The position numbers and the translations under genes were made by a program. Below the pieces are notes generated by a model, which was given only the letters and a program-made list of their open reading frames with translations, was not told where the DNA came from and made no database searches. Shown here piece after piece: positions 16,182 through 23,848 of a DNA stretch of 64,000 bases (positions within the stretch are counted from its first letter, which is position 1; each line of letters opens with the position of its first letter). Source of the DNA: Nonomuraea spiralis (GTDB lineage Bacteria; Actinomycetota; Actinomycetes; Streptosporangiales; Streptosporangiaceae); NCBI RefSeq assembly GCF_014648435.1, contig NZ_BMRC01000002.1:1-64000 (forward strand), read 5' to 3'.

Positions 16182-16456
16182 ATGCGACTCCTTGGGATCG
16201 AGAGGGACGCCTGCGCGAAGGCAGGGGGAAGGGCGGTCGAGCGGCCCGGCGACGGGACGCGGGCGCGCGCGGCCGACGAACCGCCGGACACCCTCCGGCC
16301 CACGCCGGACGCAGGCGGTCGGGGTTCGCCGCACGGGTCGTACGGGTCGCGCGGGTCGCAGGGGTCGTACGGGTCGCACGGATGGCACGGATGGCACGGG
16401 GGAAGGGGGCCGGGGATGCGGGGCGGCGGCCTGCGGAAGACCTCCGGCGAATCCAT
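16178..16456 (-). CDS. 92-aa peptide with Cys-x-Pro triplet repeats (candidate precursor peptide)
   Basis: An ATG at 16456 preceded by GGAGG at 6 nt opens a 92-codon frame with about 85% G/C in third positions. Residues 21-41 are seven tandem triplets of the form (C/Y/R)-(H/D)-P, with Cys at 21, 24, 27, 33 and 42, flanked by a Pro/Arg-rich N-terminus and an Ala/Ser/Arg-rich tail. The TGA overlaps the EamA start codon, so it is translated in step with the exporter. No family is recognised. It could be a structural or metal-binding peptide, a RiPP-like substrate, or only a leader frame over a DNA repeat. Confidence 0.5.
   Translation of the reverse strand: MDSPEVFRRPPPRIPGPLPPCHPCHPCDPYDPCDPRDPYDPCGEPRPPASGVGRRVSGGSSAARARVPSPGRSTALPPAFAQASLSIPRSRM
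16332..16403. repeat. 9-bp tandem repeat, seven to eight units
   Basis: Units such as CACGGGTCG, TACGGGTCG, CGCGGGTCG and CACGGATGG follow one another without interruption in a strict 9-bp phase. As 9 is a multiple of 3, the array encodes a repeating tripeptide in every frame. On the minus strand it forms the Cys-x-Pro repeat of the 92-aa peptide. Confidence 0.85.
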
Positions 16457-16743
16457 GAAAATCCTCCAGCCGATTCGCTGCCGCGCGACAATTCCCGCAC
16501 GAAAGCATTTCTCCCGACAATCGCACGGCCCCCGTGTCGCGGCTTCTTCCAACGTGCTCTTCCGGTGGACAATCGGCTGGCACCCAAGGGATGCTTGACG
16601 CGCGACCGGCGTGCGGCCGATCGGTGTCCTCGCTGGTCAGCGGGCCGGGCCGCAAGATTCCCGCCCTCGCCGTACGGCACCGGGCCACTGGTCCCACCGC
16701 GCCAAGCCGTGCTTTGTCACACTGAAACGGAGGGAAAACCACC

Positions 16744-17154
16744 ATGACCGATAAATCCCCCAACCCCGCGCTCCGGCAGCTCGACGTCCTCATCGGCACC
16801 TGGCGGGTCAGCAACGTCGAGGACGGCGAGGCGACCGACGCCGGCACCGTCCGCTTCGCCTGGCTGGAGGGCGGCAACTTCCTGGTCCAGCACGTCGACC
16901 TGGCCGACACCAAGGCCGTGGAGTACATCGGCTACGACGAGGAGAGCAAGACCCTCAAGTCACACCTGTTCGGCCAGTCCGCCGAGATCCTGAAGTACAC
17001 CTGGGAGGTCGACGGCGACACGCTGACCATCTGGTACGGCGACCAGGGCTCGCCCGCCCGCTTCGTGGGCACGTTCAACGAGGACCGCAGCACCAACAGC
17101 GGCGCCTGGGAGTGGCCGGGCGGCGGCTACCAGTCCACCATGACCCGGGTCTGA
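16744..17154 (+). CDS. DUF1579-like / lipocalin-type hypothetical protein
   Basis: A 136-aa protein beginning MTDKSPNPALRQLDVLIGTWRVSN, a start typical of small beta-barrel proteins that estimate heme or lipid-like ligands (DUF1579/THAP4-like families). The beta-strand pattern with GGNFLVQHVD and YIGYDEESKTLKSHLFG supports this. A GGAGG lies upstream at good distance. The ligand is unknown. It is divergent from the Cys-x-Pro peptide gene across a 287-bp gap and convergent with the KAP-NACHT gene. Confidence 0.6.
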   Translation: MTDKSPNPALRQLDVLIGTWRVSNVEDGEATDAGTVRFAWLEGGNFLVQHVDLADTKAVEYIGYDEESKTLKSHLFGQSAEILKYTWEVDGDTLTIWYGDQGSPARFVGTFNEDRSTNSGAWEWPGGGYQSTMTRV

Positions 17155-17161
17155 GCCCCGC

Positions 17162-19933
17162 TCAGAGCTCCAGCCCCGCCAGGTGCTCCCGGAGCAGCGG
17201 GTGGAGGAAGTGGTAGACCCGCGGCCCGCACTCGCGCAGCAGGCCCGCCCGGGTCGCGGCGGCGAGCAGCGCCGGAGCCTCCACCGTGCGCACGCCGGCG
17301 CGCCACAGGACGGTCCGGACGGCGGAGTCCTCGCCGGAGAACATGTGGTGACCGTCGTGCCGGGTCGACCTGGCGAGGTCCCGCAGGCCCTGGGCGACGG
17401 CGTCCGGAGCGAACCCGGCGGCGGCCGTCGCCCTCAGGGTCCAGTCGGCGTACCAGGGCACGAAGCGGACGGGCTGGTCCGGCAGGTCCTCGATCCACTT
17501 CTGGCCGCCGGTGAGGACGGTGAGGAGCTGGGGGGAGCTCAGCAGCTCGGAGGTCAGGCCGAGCAGGCGGTCCGGCTCGATCCCGTGGGCGGCCAGCGCC
17601 GCCTCGAACTGGCGGCGCACCTCGGTGGCGGGCACGCCGAGCATCCGTACCTCCTCCAGGCCCGGGACCGGCCCGTCGCGGCTGGTGATCACCACGCCGC
17701 AGGCGGCGTCGCGGGCCCATTGCAGGAACGCCGCGCGTTTGTCCTGGTCCAGCGTGTCCAGGCCGTCGAGGATCAGTGACAACGAGCCCCGCCGTACCAT
17801 CGCGTTGGCGTCGGGCAGGGAGATCCGGTACTCGGACACCAGCGCGTGCGTCACCCACCGGTCGTGCTCGGGGAACTCGGTCTTCAGCGCCGCGAACGGC
17901 AGGAACGCCGGGCTCTGCGGCGCGCGCCGTTCGGCCAGGTGGGCGGCCAGCCGCTCGGCGAGCACCGTCTTCCCGGCCCCGGGCGGGCCGGTGACCAGGA
18001 GTTTCGCGCCGCCGCGGGTGACGGCGTCCTCGACGGCGGCCATCCCGGTGTGGTCCTGGCCGCGGAAGCGCACCACCGGGTCGAGCACGCGGGGCCCGTC
18101 CCCGGCGGGCCGTCCGGTGCGCTCGCGCACGGCCGCCGCCAGGCTCTCCAGTACGGCCTTCAGCGAGAGCTCGTTCAGCCGGATGAGCTCCGGCACCTCC
18201 GGCCGGCCCTGCGGCGGGCCGTCGGACAGGTCGCCGGGCTGCGGCAGCGGGGAGTCGCGCACCAGGTCGATGTACGTCCGCACGTCGTCGGGCACGCCCG
18301 CGGGCGACCCGGCCAGCTCCCGTACGATCCGCGTGGCCAGCCCGCCCCACTCCCCGGGCTCCCCGGGCTCGCCGGCCTCGGGCGCGCCGAGTTGCCAGGC
18401 GATGCGCTGGAGCAGCGACGGGTCGTCCATGAGCTCGGCGTACACCTTCGGAGCGCCGTCACGCAGCAGCAGGACGGCGGCCAGCACGGAGACGTCGTAC
18501 GGGTCCAGCTTCCTGGCCTTGGCGACGCGGTCCTGAAGGATGAGCACGTTGACGAACCGCTTGACGGCGCGCGGGTTGCGGCGCAGCCCGCACCTGAGCA
18601 TGCCGCCGGCGGCCCTGATGTCGTCGGTGAGGGTGAGCAGGCCGTCGAGGTAGCGGGTGAAGTCCCGCTCGGACAGCCGCGGCATCTCGAACGGGAACTG
18701 GATGATCTTGTCGAGGTAGTCGCCGACCGGGTCCTGGTACTTCTCCCTGACGGCGGCCATGAGCGGCCCCTTGGCCAGGGCCAGGACGAACACGCAGTTG
18801 TTGCGGTTGAAGTGCAGCTTCAGCACCTCCAGCAGGGAGGTGATCCGGTCGGCGTCGCAGCGGTCGAGGTCGTCGACGAACACGATCAGGCGCTGCTTGC
18901 CGCGGGCGGCCAGCGCCTCGTCGATGAGCTCGCCGAGGTGCTCGTCCAGGCGGGTGAGCTCGGAGCGGACGCGGAAGTGCTCGGCGTCGTAGTCCTCCAT
19001 CGACTTGCGGACGTCGGAGAAGTTGATCTTGAACGACGCGGACATGACCAGGGAGCCGAGCACGTCGGAGATCGTCCGCAGCGTGCGGCGCACGTTCTCC
19101 CGGCCCGCCAGGCCGAGGTCGTTGACGATGACGTGCAGCAGGGGCAGGACGGGGTTCTCGTCGTACTGGTGCCGCCAGGGGTCGAACCAGACGTGGGCGC
19201 ACTCGGGGGCGTCGCGCAGCTCGTCGCGTACCTGCATCAGCATCGAGGTCTTGCCGGTGCCCCACTCCCCGTAGACGCCGATCACCATGGGCGGGGTCGC
19301 GTGGCGGGCCAGCTCGGCGAGGTGGCGGGCGTACTCGGCGCGGTTCAGCTCGTCCGCGTGGGCCGGCTCGTCGCTGTGGGTGAAGCCCCGCAGGCCCGGC
19401 CGTACGGCGCCGCCCGTACGCGGCGGGCGGCTCTCGCCGGACGCGGTACGGCGCCGCCGCCACAGGGGCAGCGCCACGAATCCGGCGAGCAGCAGCAGAC
19501 CGCCGAGCACCGGGACGAACGGGTAGCGGGTCAGGAAGGGGGCGGGCGGCGTCACCGTCACACGCAGCCGGTCCACGCCGTCCGCCGAGATCAGCACCAG
19601 CTCGCCGGTCCCCGCGTGGGGCCGCCTGCCGGGCACGAGCCGAAAGGTCGCGCTGCCGCCGCCGGCGACGTACGCCCGCCCGCCCTGGACCGCCAGCGCG
19701 TCGGCCAGCGACCCGGCGAGCCGCACCTCGACGGCCGCCGCAGCGCCCGGGTTGATCACCACGACGTCCCACCTGCCGCCGGGCACCCGCTCCAGCGGGA
19801 TGGACAACTGCTCCTGCTCCAGGAACTCCGGCCCCGCCGCCGCCCGCGCGGCCAGAGTGCCCGCCGGAAACCAGACGAGCACGAGGAGCACGAGCAGGCA
19901 GGAGGACGACAACACGCGCCGGGCACTCGCCAT
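17162..19933 (-). CDS. Membrane-anchored KAP P-loop NTPase fused to a NACHT-like NTPase
   Basis: A 923-aa protein. A signal or anchor helix (about 9-28) precedes a roughly 100-aa extracytoplasmic beta-rich segment and a second membrane helix (138-158). Then comes a KAP NTPase with Walker A YGEWGTGKTS (221-230), the KAP feature WFDPWRHQ (249-256), and Walker B LIVFVDDLDRCD (349-360). A second P-loop follows with Walker A GPPGAGKT (649-656) and Walker B LSLILDGLDTLD, the NACHT-like form with small residues after the Asp. The C-terminal roughly 190 residues are helical. KAP and NACHT NTPases often act as signal-sensing switches, including in phage defence. The function here is inference. Confidence 0.82.
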   Translation of the reverse strand: MASARRVLSSSCLLVLLVLVWFPAGTLAARAAAGPEFLEQEQLSIPLERVPGGRWDVVVINPGAAAAVEVRLAGSLADALAVQGGRAYVAGGGSATFRLVPGRRPHAGTGELVLISADGVDRLRVTVTPPAPFLTRYPFVPVLGGLLLLAGFVALPLWRRRRTASGESRPPRTGGAVRPGLRGFTHSDEPAHADELNRAEYARHLAELARHATPPMVIGVYGEWGTGKTSMLMQVRDELRDAPECAHVWFDPWRHQYDENPVLPLLHVIVNDLGLAGRENVRRTLRTISDVLGSLVMSASFKINFSDVRKSMEDYDAEHFRVRSELTRLDEHLGELIDEALAARGKQRLIVFVDDLDRCDADRITSLLEVLKLHFNRNNCVFVLALAKGPLMAAVREKYQDPVGDYLDKIIQFPFEMPRLSERDFTRYLDGLLTLTDDIRAAGGMLRCGLRRNPRAVKRFVNVLILQDRVAKARKLDPYDVSVLAAVLLLRDGAPKVYAELMDDPSLLQRIAWQLGAPEAGEPGEPGEWGGLATRIVRELAGSPAGVPDDVRTYIDLVRDSPLPQPGDLSDGPPQGRPEVPELIRLNELSLKAVLESLAAAVRERTGRPAGDGPRVLDPVVRFRGQDHTGMAAVEDAVTRGGAKLLVTGPPGAGKTVLAERLAAHLAERRAPQSPAFLPFAALKTEFPEHDRWVTHALVSEYRISLPDANAMVRRGSLSLILDGLDTLDQDKRAAFLQWARDAACGVVITSRDGPVPGLEEVRMLGVPATEVRRQFEAALAAHGIEPDRLLGLTSELLSSPQLLTVLTGGQKWIEDLPDQPVRFVPWYADWTLRATAAAGFAPDAVAQGLRDLARSTRHDGHHMFSGEDSAVRTVLWRAGVRTVEAPALLAAATRAGLLRECGPRVYHFLHPLLREHLAGLEL

Positions 19934-19986
19934 GCCTGCATTGCAACGTAAAACGATCGCCGATGCACGTGATCCCGGCGAATCGC

Positions 19987-21315
19987 TCACGACGTGACAG
20001 GCACGCTCTCCGGCTCCCCTTGAGGGATCAGGCTGCTCCGGAGCACCGGCACCAGGGTCACCACCAGGGCCAGCACGAGCACGGTCAGCGACAACAACAG
20101 CAGGGCGGCGAACGGCTCGACCCGCCCGATGAGCAGGCTGGCCAGCAGCGGGCCGAGCGCGACCGCGCTGTAGCTGCCCAGCCGGGAGACGCCCACGACC
20201 CGCGCGACCAGGTCGGACGGCACGCGGCTCAGCGCCGTGCGGATCGTGACGTTGCTCAGCCCGCCCGTCAGGCCGATGGCGGCCAGCGACACCGCGAACA
20301 CCGGCGGGGCCTGGTTGAGCGCCAGGGGCAGGGTGAGCGCGGCCGCGCACATCCAGGTGTGCGCCAGCATCATGGACCCGTCGAGCCGCGCCAGCCCGAA
20401 CCGGTCGATGAGGACGGCTGCCCGTCGTCGGCGGGACGCCCGCCGTACCACCCGCTGCCAGATGTGCCGCCACCTGGGCGAGAGCAGGGCCCCGGCGATC
20501 CCCCCGATCCCCGAGGCGGCCAGGATGACGCCCGCCAGCGCCGAGGGCAGGCCGTCATTGGTCGCCTTCGACAGGAACACCACGATCAGGCCCTGAACCA
20601 TGAGGTTCATCAGCGCGGTGACGATGGTCGCCGCCCGCAGGAACCGGTGGTTCCACAACTCGACGAGCCCGGCGCGCATGTCGGCGAGCAGCCTGCCGCG
20701 CGGCCCCTTCGCGGTGATGTCGCGTTCCAGTCTGCTCAGCACCCGGCCGGCCGAGAAGAACATGAGGGTGTTGGCCAGGAACGGCACGATCGGCCCGAGC
20801 CCGAACAACATCCCGCCGAGCGGGCGGCCCGCCAGGACCATGCCGTGCACGGACCCCTCGTGCAGGGCCAGCGCCGTCTCGACGTTGCCCGGCTTGACCG
20901 TGGTCGGGATCAGCGCGGTCTCGGCCACCGACGAGTTGATCGAGAGTGTGCCTTCGAGCAGGGCGACGATCACGAGATGGTGGAGCCGCAGCACGTCGAA
21001 CGCCATCGCGGCGCAGAGCCCGGCGACGAGGATCCCGCGGGCGTACTCGCTCCACACCATCACCCGCCGCGGGCCGAGCCGGTCGATGAGCGCCCCGGCG
21101 GGGACGTACCAGAGCAGCCCTGGGACGGTCGAGGCGAACATGACCCAGCCGATCCAGGTCGGGGACTCGGTCAGCGTGTAGGCCAGCAGCGGATACGTCA
21201 CGCCGATCGTGCGGCTGCCGAGCATGGAGATGGTGGATCCCACCCATGACCGCCGAAATGCCGGATAGTCGGTGAGAAGCTCTTTGAAGCACCGGATCTG
21301 CTGCACGCCCGCCAT
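19987..21315 (-). CDS. MFS transporter
   Basis: A 442-aa major facilitator protein with about 12 hydrophobic helices. The loop after helix 2 reads PAGALIDRLGPRRVMVW, the classic MFS motif A (G-x-x-x-D-R-x-G-R-R). It resembles the MdtR/TubR-like drug-efflux branch. The start at ATG 21315 (MAGVQQIRCFKELL) is chosen because the first membrane segment follows shortly after; an upstream in-frame start (21402) would add 29 basic residues. It lies between two large NTPase genes on the same strand but is separated from both. The substrate is unknown. Confidence 0.8.
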   Translation of the reverse strand: MAGVQQIRCFKELLTDYPAFRRSWVGSTISMLGSRTIGVTYPLLAYTLTESPTWIGWVMFASTVPGLLWYVPAGALIDRLGPRRVMVWSEYARGILVAGLCAAMAFDVLRLHHLVIVALLEGTLSINSSVAETALIPTTVKPGNVETALALHEGSVHGMVLAGRPLGGMLFGLGPIVPFLANTLMFFSAGRVLSRLERDITAKGPRGRLLADMRAGLVELWNHRFLRAATIVTALMNLMVQGLIVVFLSKATNDGLPSALAGVILAASGIGGIAGALLSPRWRHIWQRVVRRASRRRRAAVLIDRFGLARLDGSMMLAHTWMCAAALTLPLALNQAPPVFAVSLAAIGLTGGLSNVTIRTALSRVPSDLVARVVGVSRLGSYSAVALGPLLASLLIGRVEPFAALLLLSLTVLVLALVVTLVPVLRSSLIPQGEPESVPVTS

Positions 21316-21463
21316 CACGGCTCGCGAACTTCGGGCGTGGGTAGCGCTTGCTACGATCCGGCGCACGGATCGGAGCCGTGGCACGCTCAGAGAATAGAGC
21401 ACCGCTGGCCGCCACTTTGCCAGCTCCGGGCGATCTTTCCGTGAAGATCTCTTTGAGCTGCCG

Positions 21464-23389
21464 CTACGTGACGATCAGCCGGTCGGCCTCGGCGGTCAGC
21501 TGGGGCGGCAGCGGGCGCCGGCTCGTGCCGCGCCGGGCCTGCCGGGCCAGCCGGGCGGCCTCCGAGTCGCGTCCCGCGGCCTTCATGACCCGGGCGGCGC
21601 GCAGCAGGGTCGCCGGGTCGCTGTGCACGTCGAGCGGCGGCATCGCCTTGACCGCGTTGCCCACGTCGCCGTTGCGGGCCAGGGCCAGCGCGTACGCGGC
21701 CCGGGTGGAGGCCAGCTCGTGCGGGCGTACCTTGTCCAGGTCGCGCAGGGCGCGCTCCGGGTTGTCCAGGTCGGACAGGATCTCCCCGCGGGCGCGCAGG
21801 GCCTCGGGGGTGTCGCCGTCGGAACGCAGCGCGCCGTCGAGCACGTCCACCGCGCCGCTCTCCTGGCCGAGGTACCACAGGGCCCAGGCCAGCTCGGTCT
21901 GGATGACCGGCTCGGTGCTGCGGCGGACCGCCGAGCGCAGCTCCGTGACGGCGGCCCGGTAGGCGCCCTGGTCCATCAGGATGCGGCCGGCCGCGGTCAG
22001 CAGGGTCGCGACGATCTGGTCGGTGCCCCGCGTGGTGTCGAACAGCCGGGCGGCCTCGCGGTAGTGGGCGAGCGCGCCGCCGAGGTCGTTCTGGAGGTAG
22101 GCCGCGTCTCCCAGCAGGGACTCGGCGCGGGCCCGCGACCTGGTGCCGGCCGGGTCGCGGACCTCCTGCCCGGCCAGGTCCTCGGCGAGGGCGAACCAGC
22201 CCTGGTGCAGCGCGGCGCTCGTGGCGGCCAGGCGGTCGGCCGGCGGGGGCGGCGGCGCGGGCGAGGACGGGCCGCGCAGGAACGGCCGTACCAGCCGGGC
22301 GGGCATCTCCCAGCGGTGCTTGCGGCCCGGCCGGATCACGTGGTGGGCCAGGAGCGCGCGGGCGATCGGCTCCGGCAGCCGTTCGCCGCCGGCGCCGCGC
22401 AGACCGCGCACCCGGGCGAGCGGACGCAGCAGCGCGCGCAGCCCGTCGGCGTCCCCGCGCAGATGGTCGCGGGCCACCGCCGCGATCGCGCGGTGGCAGA
22501 AACCGGCCAGCACCTCGTTGACGTCGGCGAGGTCGGCCGGCCCGATCGCCGCCGAGCCCTCGCTCACGGACTCCCACGACGCCGCGCACGCCAGTTGCAG
22601 ATGGAGGGGCTCGACGGCTCCCGGCCCCAGCGGCCCGGGCCCGGTGCGGCGCAGCTCGTCGACGAGCCGTTCGGCCACCCCCGGACGGAACGCGCGGCCG
22701 GCCGCCTCCAACGGCCGCCGGCACGCCTGAAGAGCGGGCTCGACGCCCAGCGGTTTCAGCCGGTAGGAGGCGCCCTGGATGATGTGCGCGCGTAACCCGT
22801 CGTGCCTGCGCAGGGATTCGACGTGCTCGTCGCCGACCACGACGAGCAGGCGCAGCGGGAGGTCCCGGTCGCACGCGCCGACCGCGTCGCTGAGCTGGTC
22901 GAGGAGGTGCGGGTGCGCGCCGCGGTCGCGGCGGAAGGTGGTGAAGACGTCCTCGGCCTGGTCGAGCACGGCCATGATGAGCCCGCCGTGCGGGCTCCAG
23001 TGGTGCCGCCGCAGGTAGGCGCTCACGGTCAGGCCCGCGAAGCGGATGGGGTTCTCGTACGGCGACCACGACGCCAGCAGGCCGAAGACGTGCGGATCGC
23101 TGTCGCCGGGGATGACGGCCGCGGGCACGAACGGCGGCCGCGACACCGTGCCCACCGGCAGCACGTCGGCGCGCGTGGCGTCGAGCCGGGGGAGCACGCC
23201 GGCGGTCACCAGCGACGTCTTACCGACCCCGGAAGCGCCGTGCAGAATGGTCAGCCGGCTCTGCGTCCAGCGTTTCGTCAGCTCGTCGATCTCCCGTTCG
23301 CGGCCGAAGAATTTCGGCGCGTCGTCCCGGCGGAAGGGGTGTGGGCCGACGAACGGCGTCAGGCCTCTGCCGCTGGAAGTCATGGCCAC
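21464..23389 (-). CDS. nSTAND-type NTPase with TPR-like repeats
   Basis: A 641-aa protein. It starts with GLTPFVGPHPFRRDDAPKFFGRE, the signature lead-in of novel STAND NTPases. Walker A is HGASGVGKTS (50-59) and Walker B LIMAVLDQAEDVF (137-149). The C-terminal half from about residue 385 is built of TPR-like helical pairs (LLGDAAYLQNDLGGALAHYREAARLF and others). STAND proteins oligomerise when a ligand meets the sensor repeats. No effector domain is fused. It lies downstream of and in line with the FxsA peptide gene (159-bp gap), so it may respond to or accompany the FxSxx system. GTG 23389 is used; ATG 23383 is an alternative. Confidence 0.8.
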   Translation of the reverse strand: MAMTSSGRGLTPFVGPHPFRRDDAPKFFGREREIDELTKRWTQSRLTILHGASGVGKTSLVTAGVLPRLDATRADVLPVGTVSRPPFVPAAVIPGDSDPHVFGLLASWSPYENPIRFAGLTVSAYLRRHHWSPHGGLIMAVLDQAEDVFTTFRRDRGAHPHLLDQLSDAVGACDRDLPLRLLVVVGDEHVESLRRHDGLRAHIIQGASYRLKPLGVEPALQACRRPLEAAGRAFRPGVAERLVDELRRTGPGPLGPGAVEPLHLQLACAASWESVSEGSAAIGPADLADVNEVLAGFCHRAIAAVARDHLRGDADGLRALLRPLARVRGLRGAGGERLPEPIARALLAHHVIRPGRKHRWEMPARLVRPFLRGPSSPAPPPPPADRLAATSAALHQGWFALAEDLAGQEVRDPAGTRSRARAESLLGDAAYLQNDLGGALAHYREAARLFDTTRGTDQIVATLLTAAGRILMDQGAYRAAVTELRSAVRRSTEPVIQTELAWALWYLGQESGAVDVLDGALRSDGDTPEALRARGEILSDLDNPERALRDLDKVRPHELASTRAAYALALARNGDVGNAVKAMPPLDVHSDPATLLRAARVMKAAGRDSEAARLARQARRGTSRRPLPPQLTAEADRLIVT

Positions 23390-23548
23390 ACTCCGTCGGT
23401 GCCGTAGGGGTCGATATTCGTCCGTCGTCTCGTCGCGGGAGGGAAATGCGGTTGCCGGGCGACAAACGCGAAGGGAAGTACCCCCACCGTACTCCGCCCG
23501 CGCCGCCGCCGCCTGTTTTCCGGCGTCGTGGTTGAATACCGCCGCGAA

Positions 23549-23698
23549 TCAGATGACCGAGGTGAAGCCCGCCACAGGCCCTTCCCCGTTGCCGGACGCC
23601 TGCAGCGCGCGCAGCAGCGCCGGGTTCTGCAGGCGCTTGAGGTCCTCCAGGTTCACGTCGCTGACATCGATGAGCTCGGTCCCGCGGTCGTCGCCCAT
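23549..23698 (-). CDS. fxsA: FxSxx-COOH peptide precursor FxsA
   Basis: A 49-aa frame with a perfect ribosome binding site (AAGGAGGGTTT before the ATG at 23698). The peptide starts MGDDRGTELIDVSDVNLEDL, continues with a leader helix (KRLQNPALLRALQ) and ends GFTSVI: the C-terminal Phe-Thr-Ser-Val-Ile is the F-x-S-x-x-COOH signature. In this RiPP family the radical SAM enzyme FxsB crosslinks the F-x-S segment into a three-residue cyclophane. The partners FxsT, the HExxH enzyme and FxsB are encoded within 5.3 kb. It is divergent from fxsT. This gene is short enough to be missed by automatic callers. Confidence 0.9.
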   Translation of the reverse strand: MGDDRGTELIDVSDVNLEDLKRLQNPALLRALQASGNGEGPVAGFTSVI

Positions 23699-23848
23699 AA
23701 ACCCTCCTTCTGCCGGTTTACGGTCGCCCGTAAAACGGCTCCTTTTCGCCGGACGCCCCGATCGGGTCTCGATTACGATTGTCTGGTCTCCATTCGGCAG
23801 AAATCAATCGTAGGATCGGTAATAACGTGCAGGAAGAGCGGAGGCGAC
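23699..23848. promoter_or_regulatory. Divergent fxsA/fxsT control region with two inverted repeats
   Basis: A perfect 7-bp inverted repeat TTTACGG-TCGC-CCGTAAA lies at 23717-23734, about 18 nt upstream of the fxsA start. A second, wider pair, TACGATTG (23774-23781) and CAATCGTA (23805-23812), lies in the middle of the gap. The region is more A/T-rich than its surroundings. Both repeats are candidate operators controlling fxsA and fxsT. No regulator gene is adjacent, so the binding protein is unknown. Confidence 0.45.

Noticed and set aside
16332..16403. Possible CRISPR array
   Set aside because: Units are only 9 bp without spacers, and no cas genes are nearby.
15159..16598. 479-aa plus-strand frame containing the GSYGS-type repeat
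   Set aside because: It is antisense to the EamA gene over most of its length, with no start signal near the repeat; the minus-strand peptide has the ribosome binding site.
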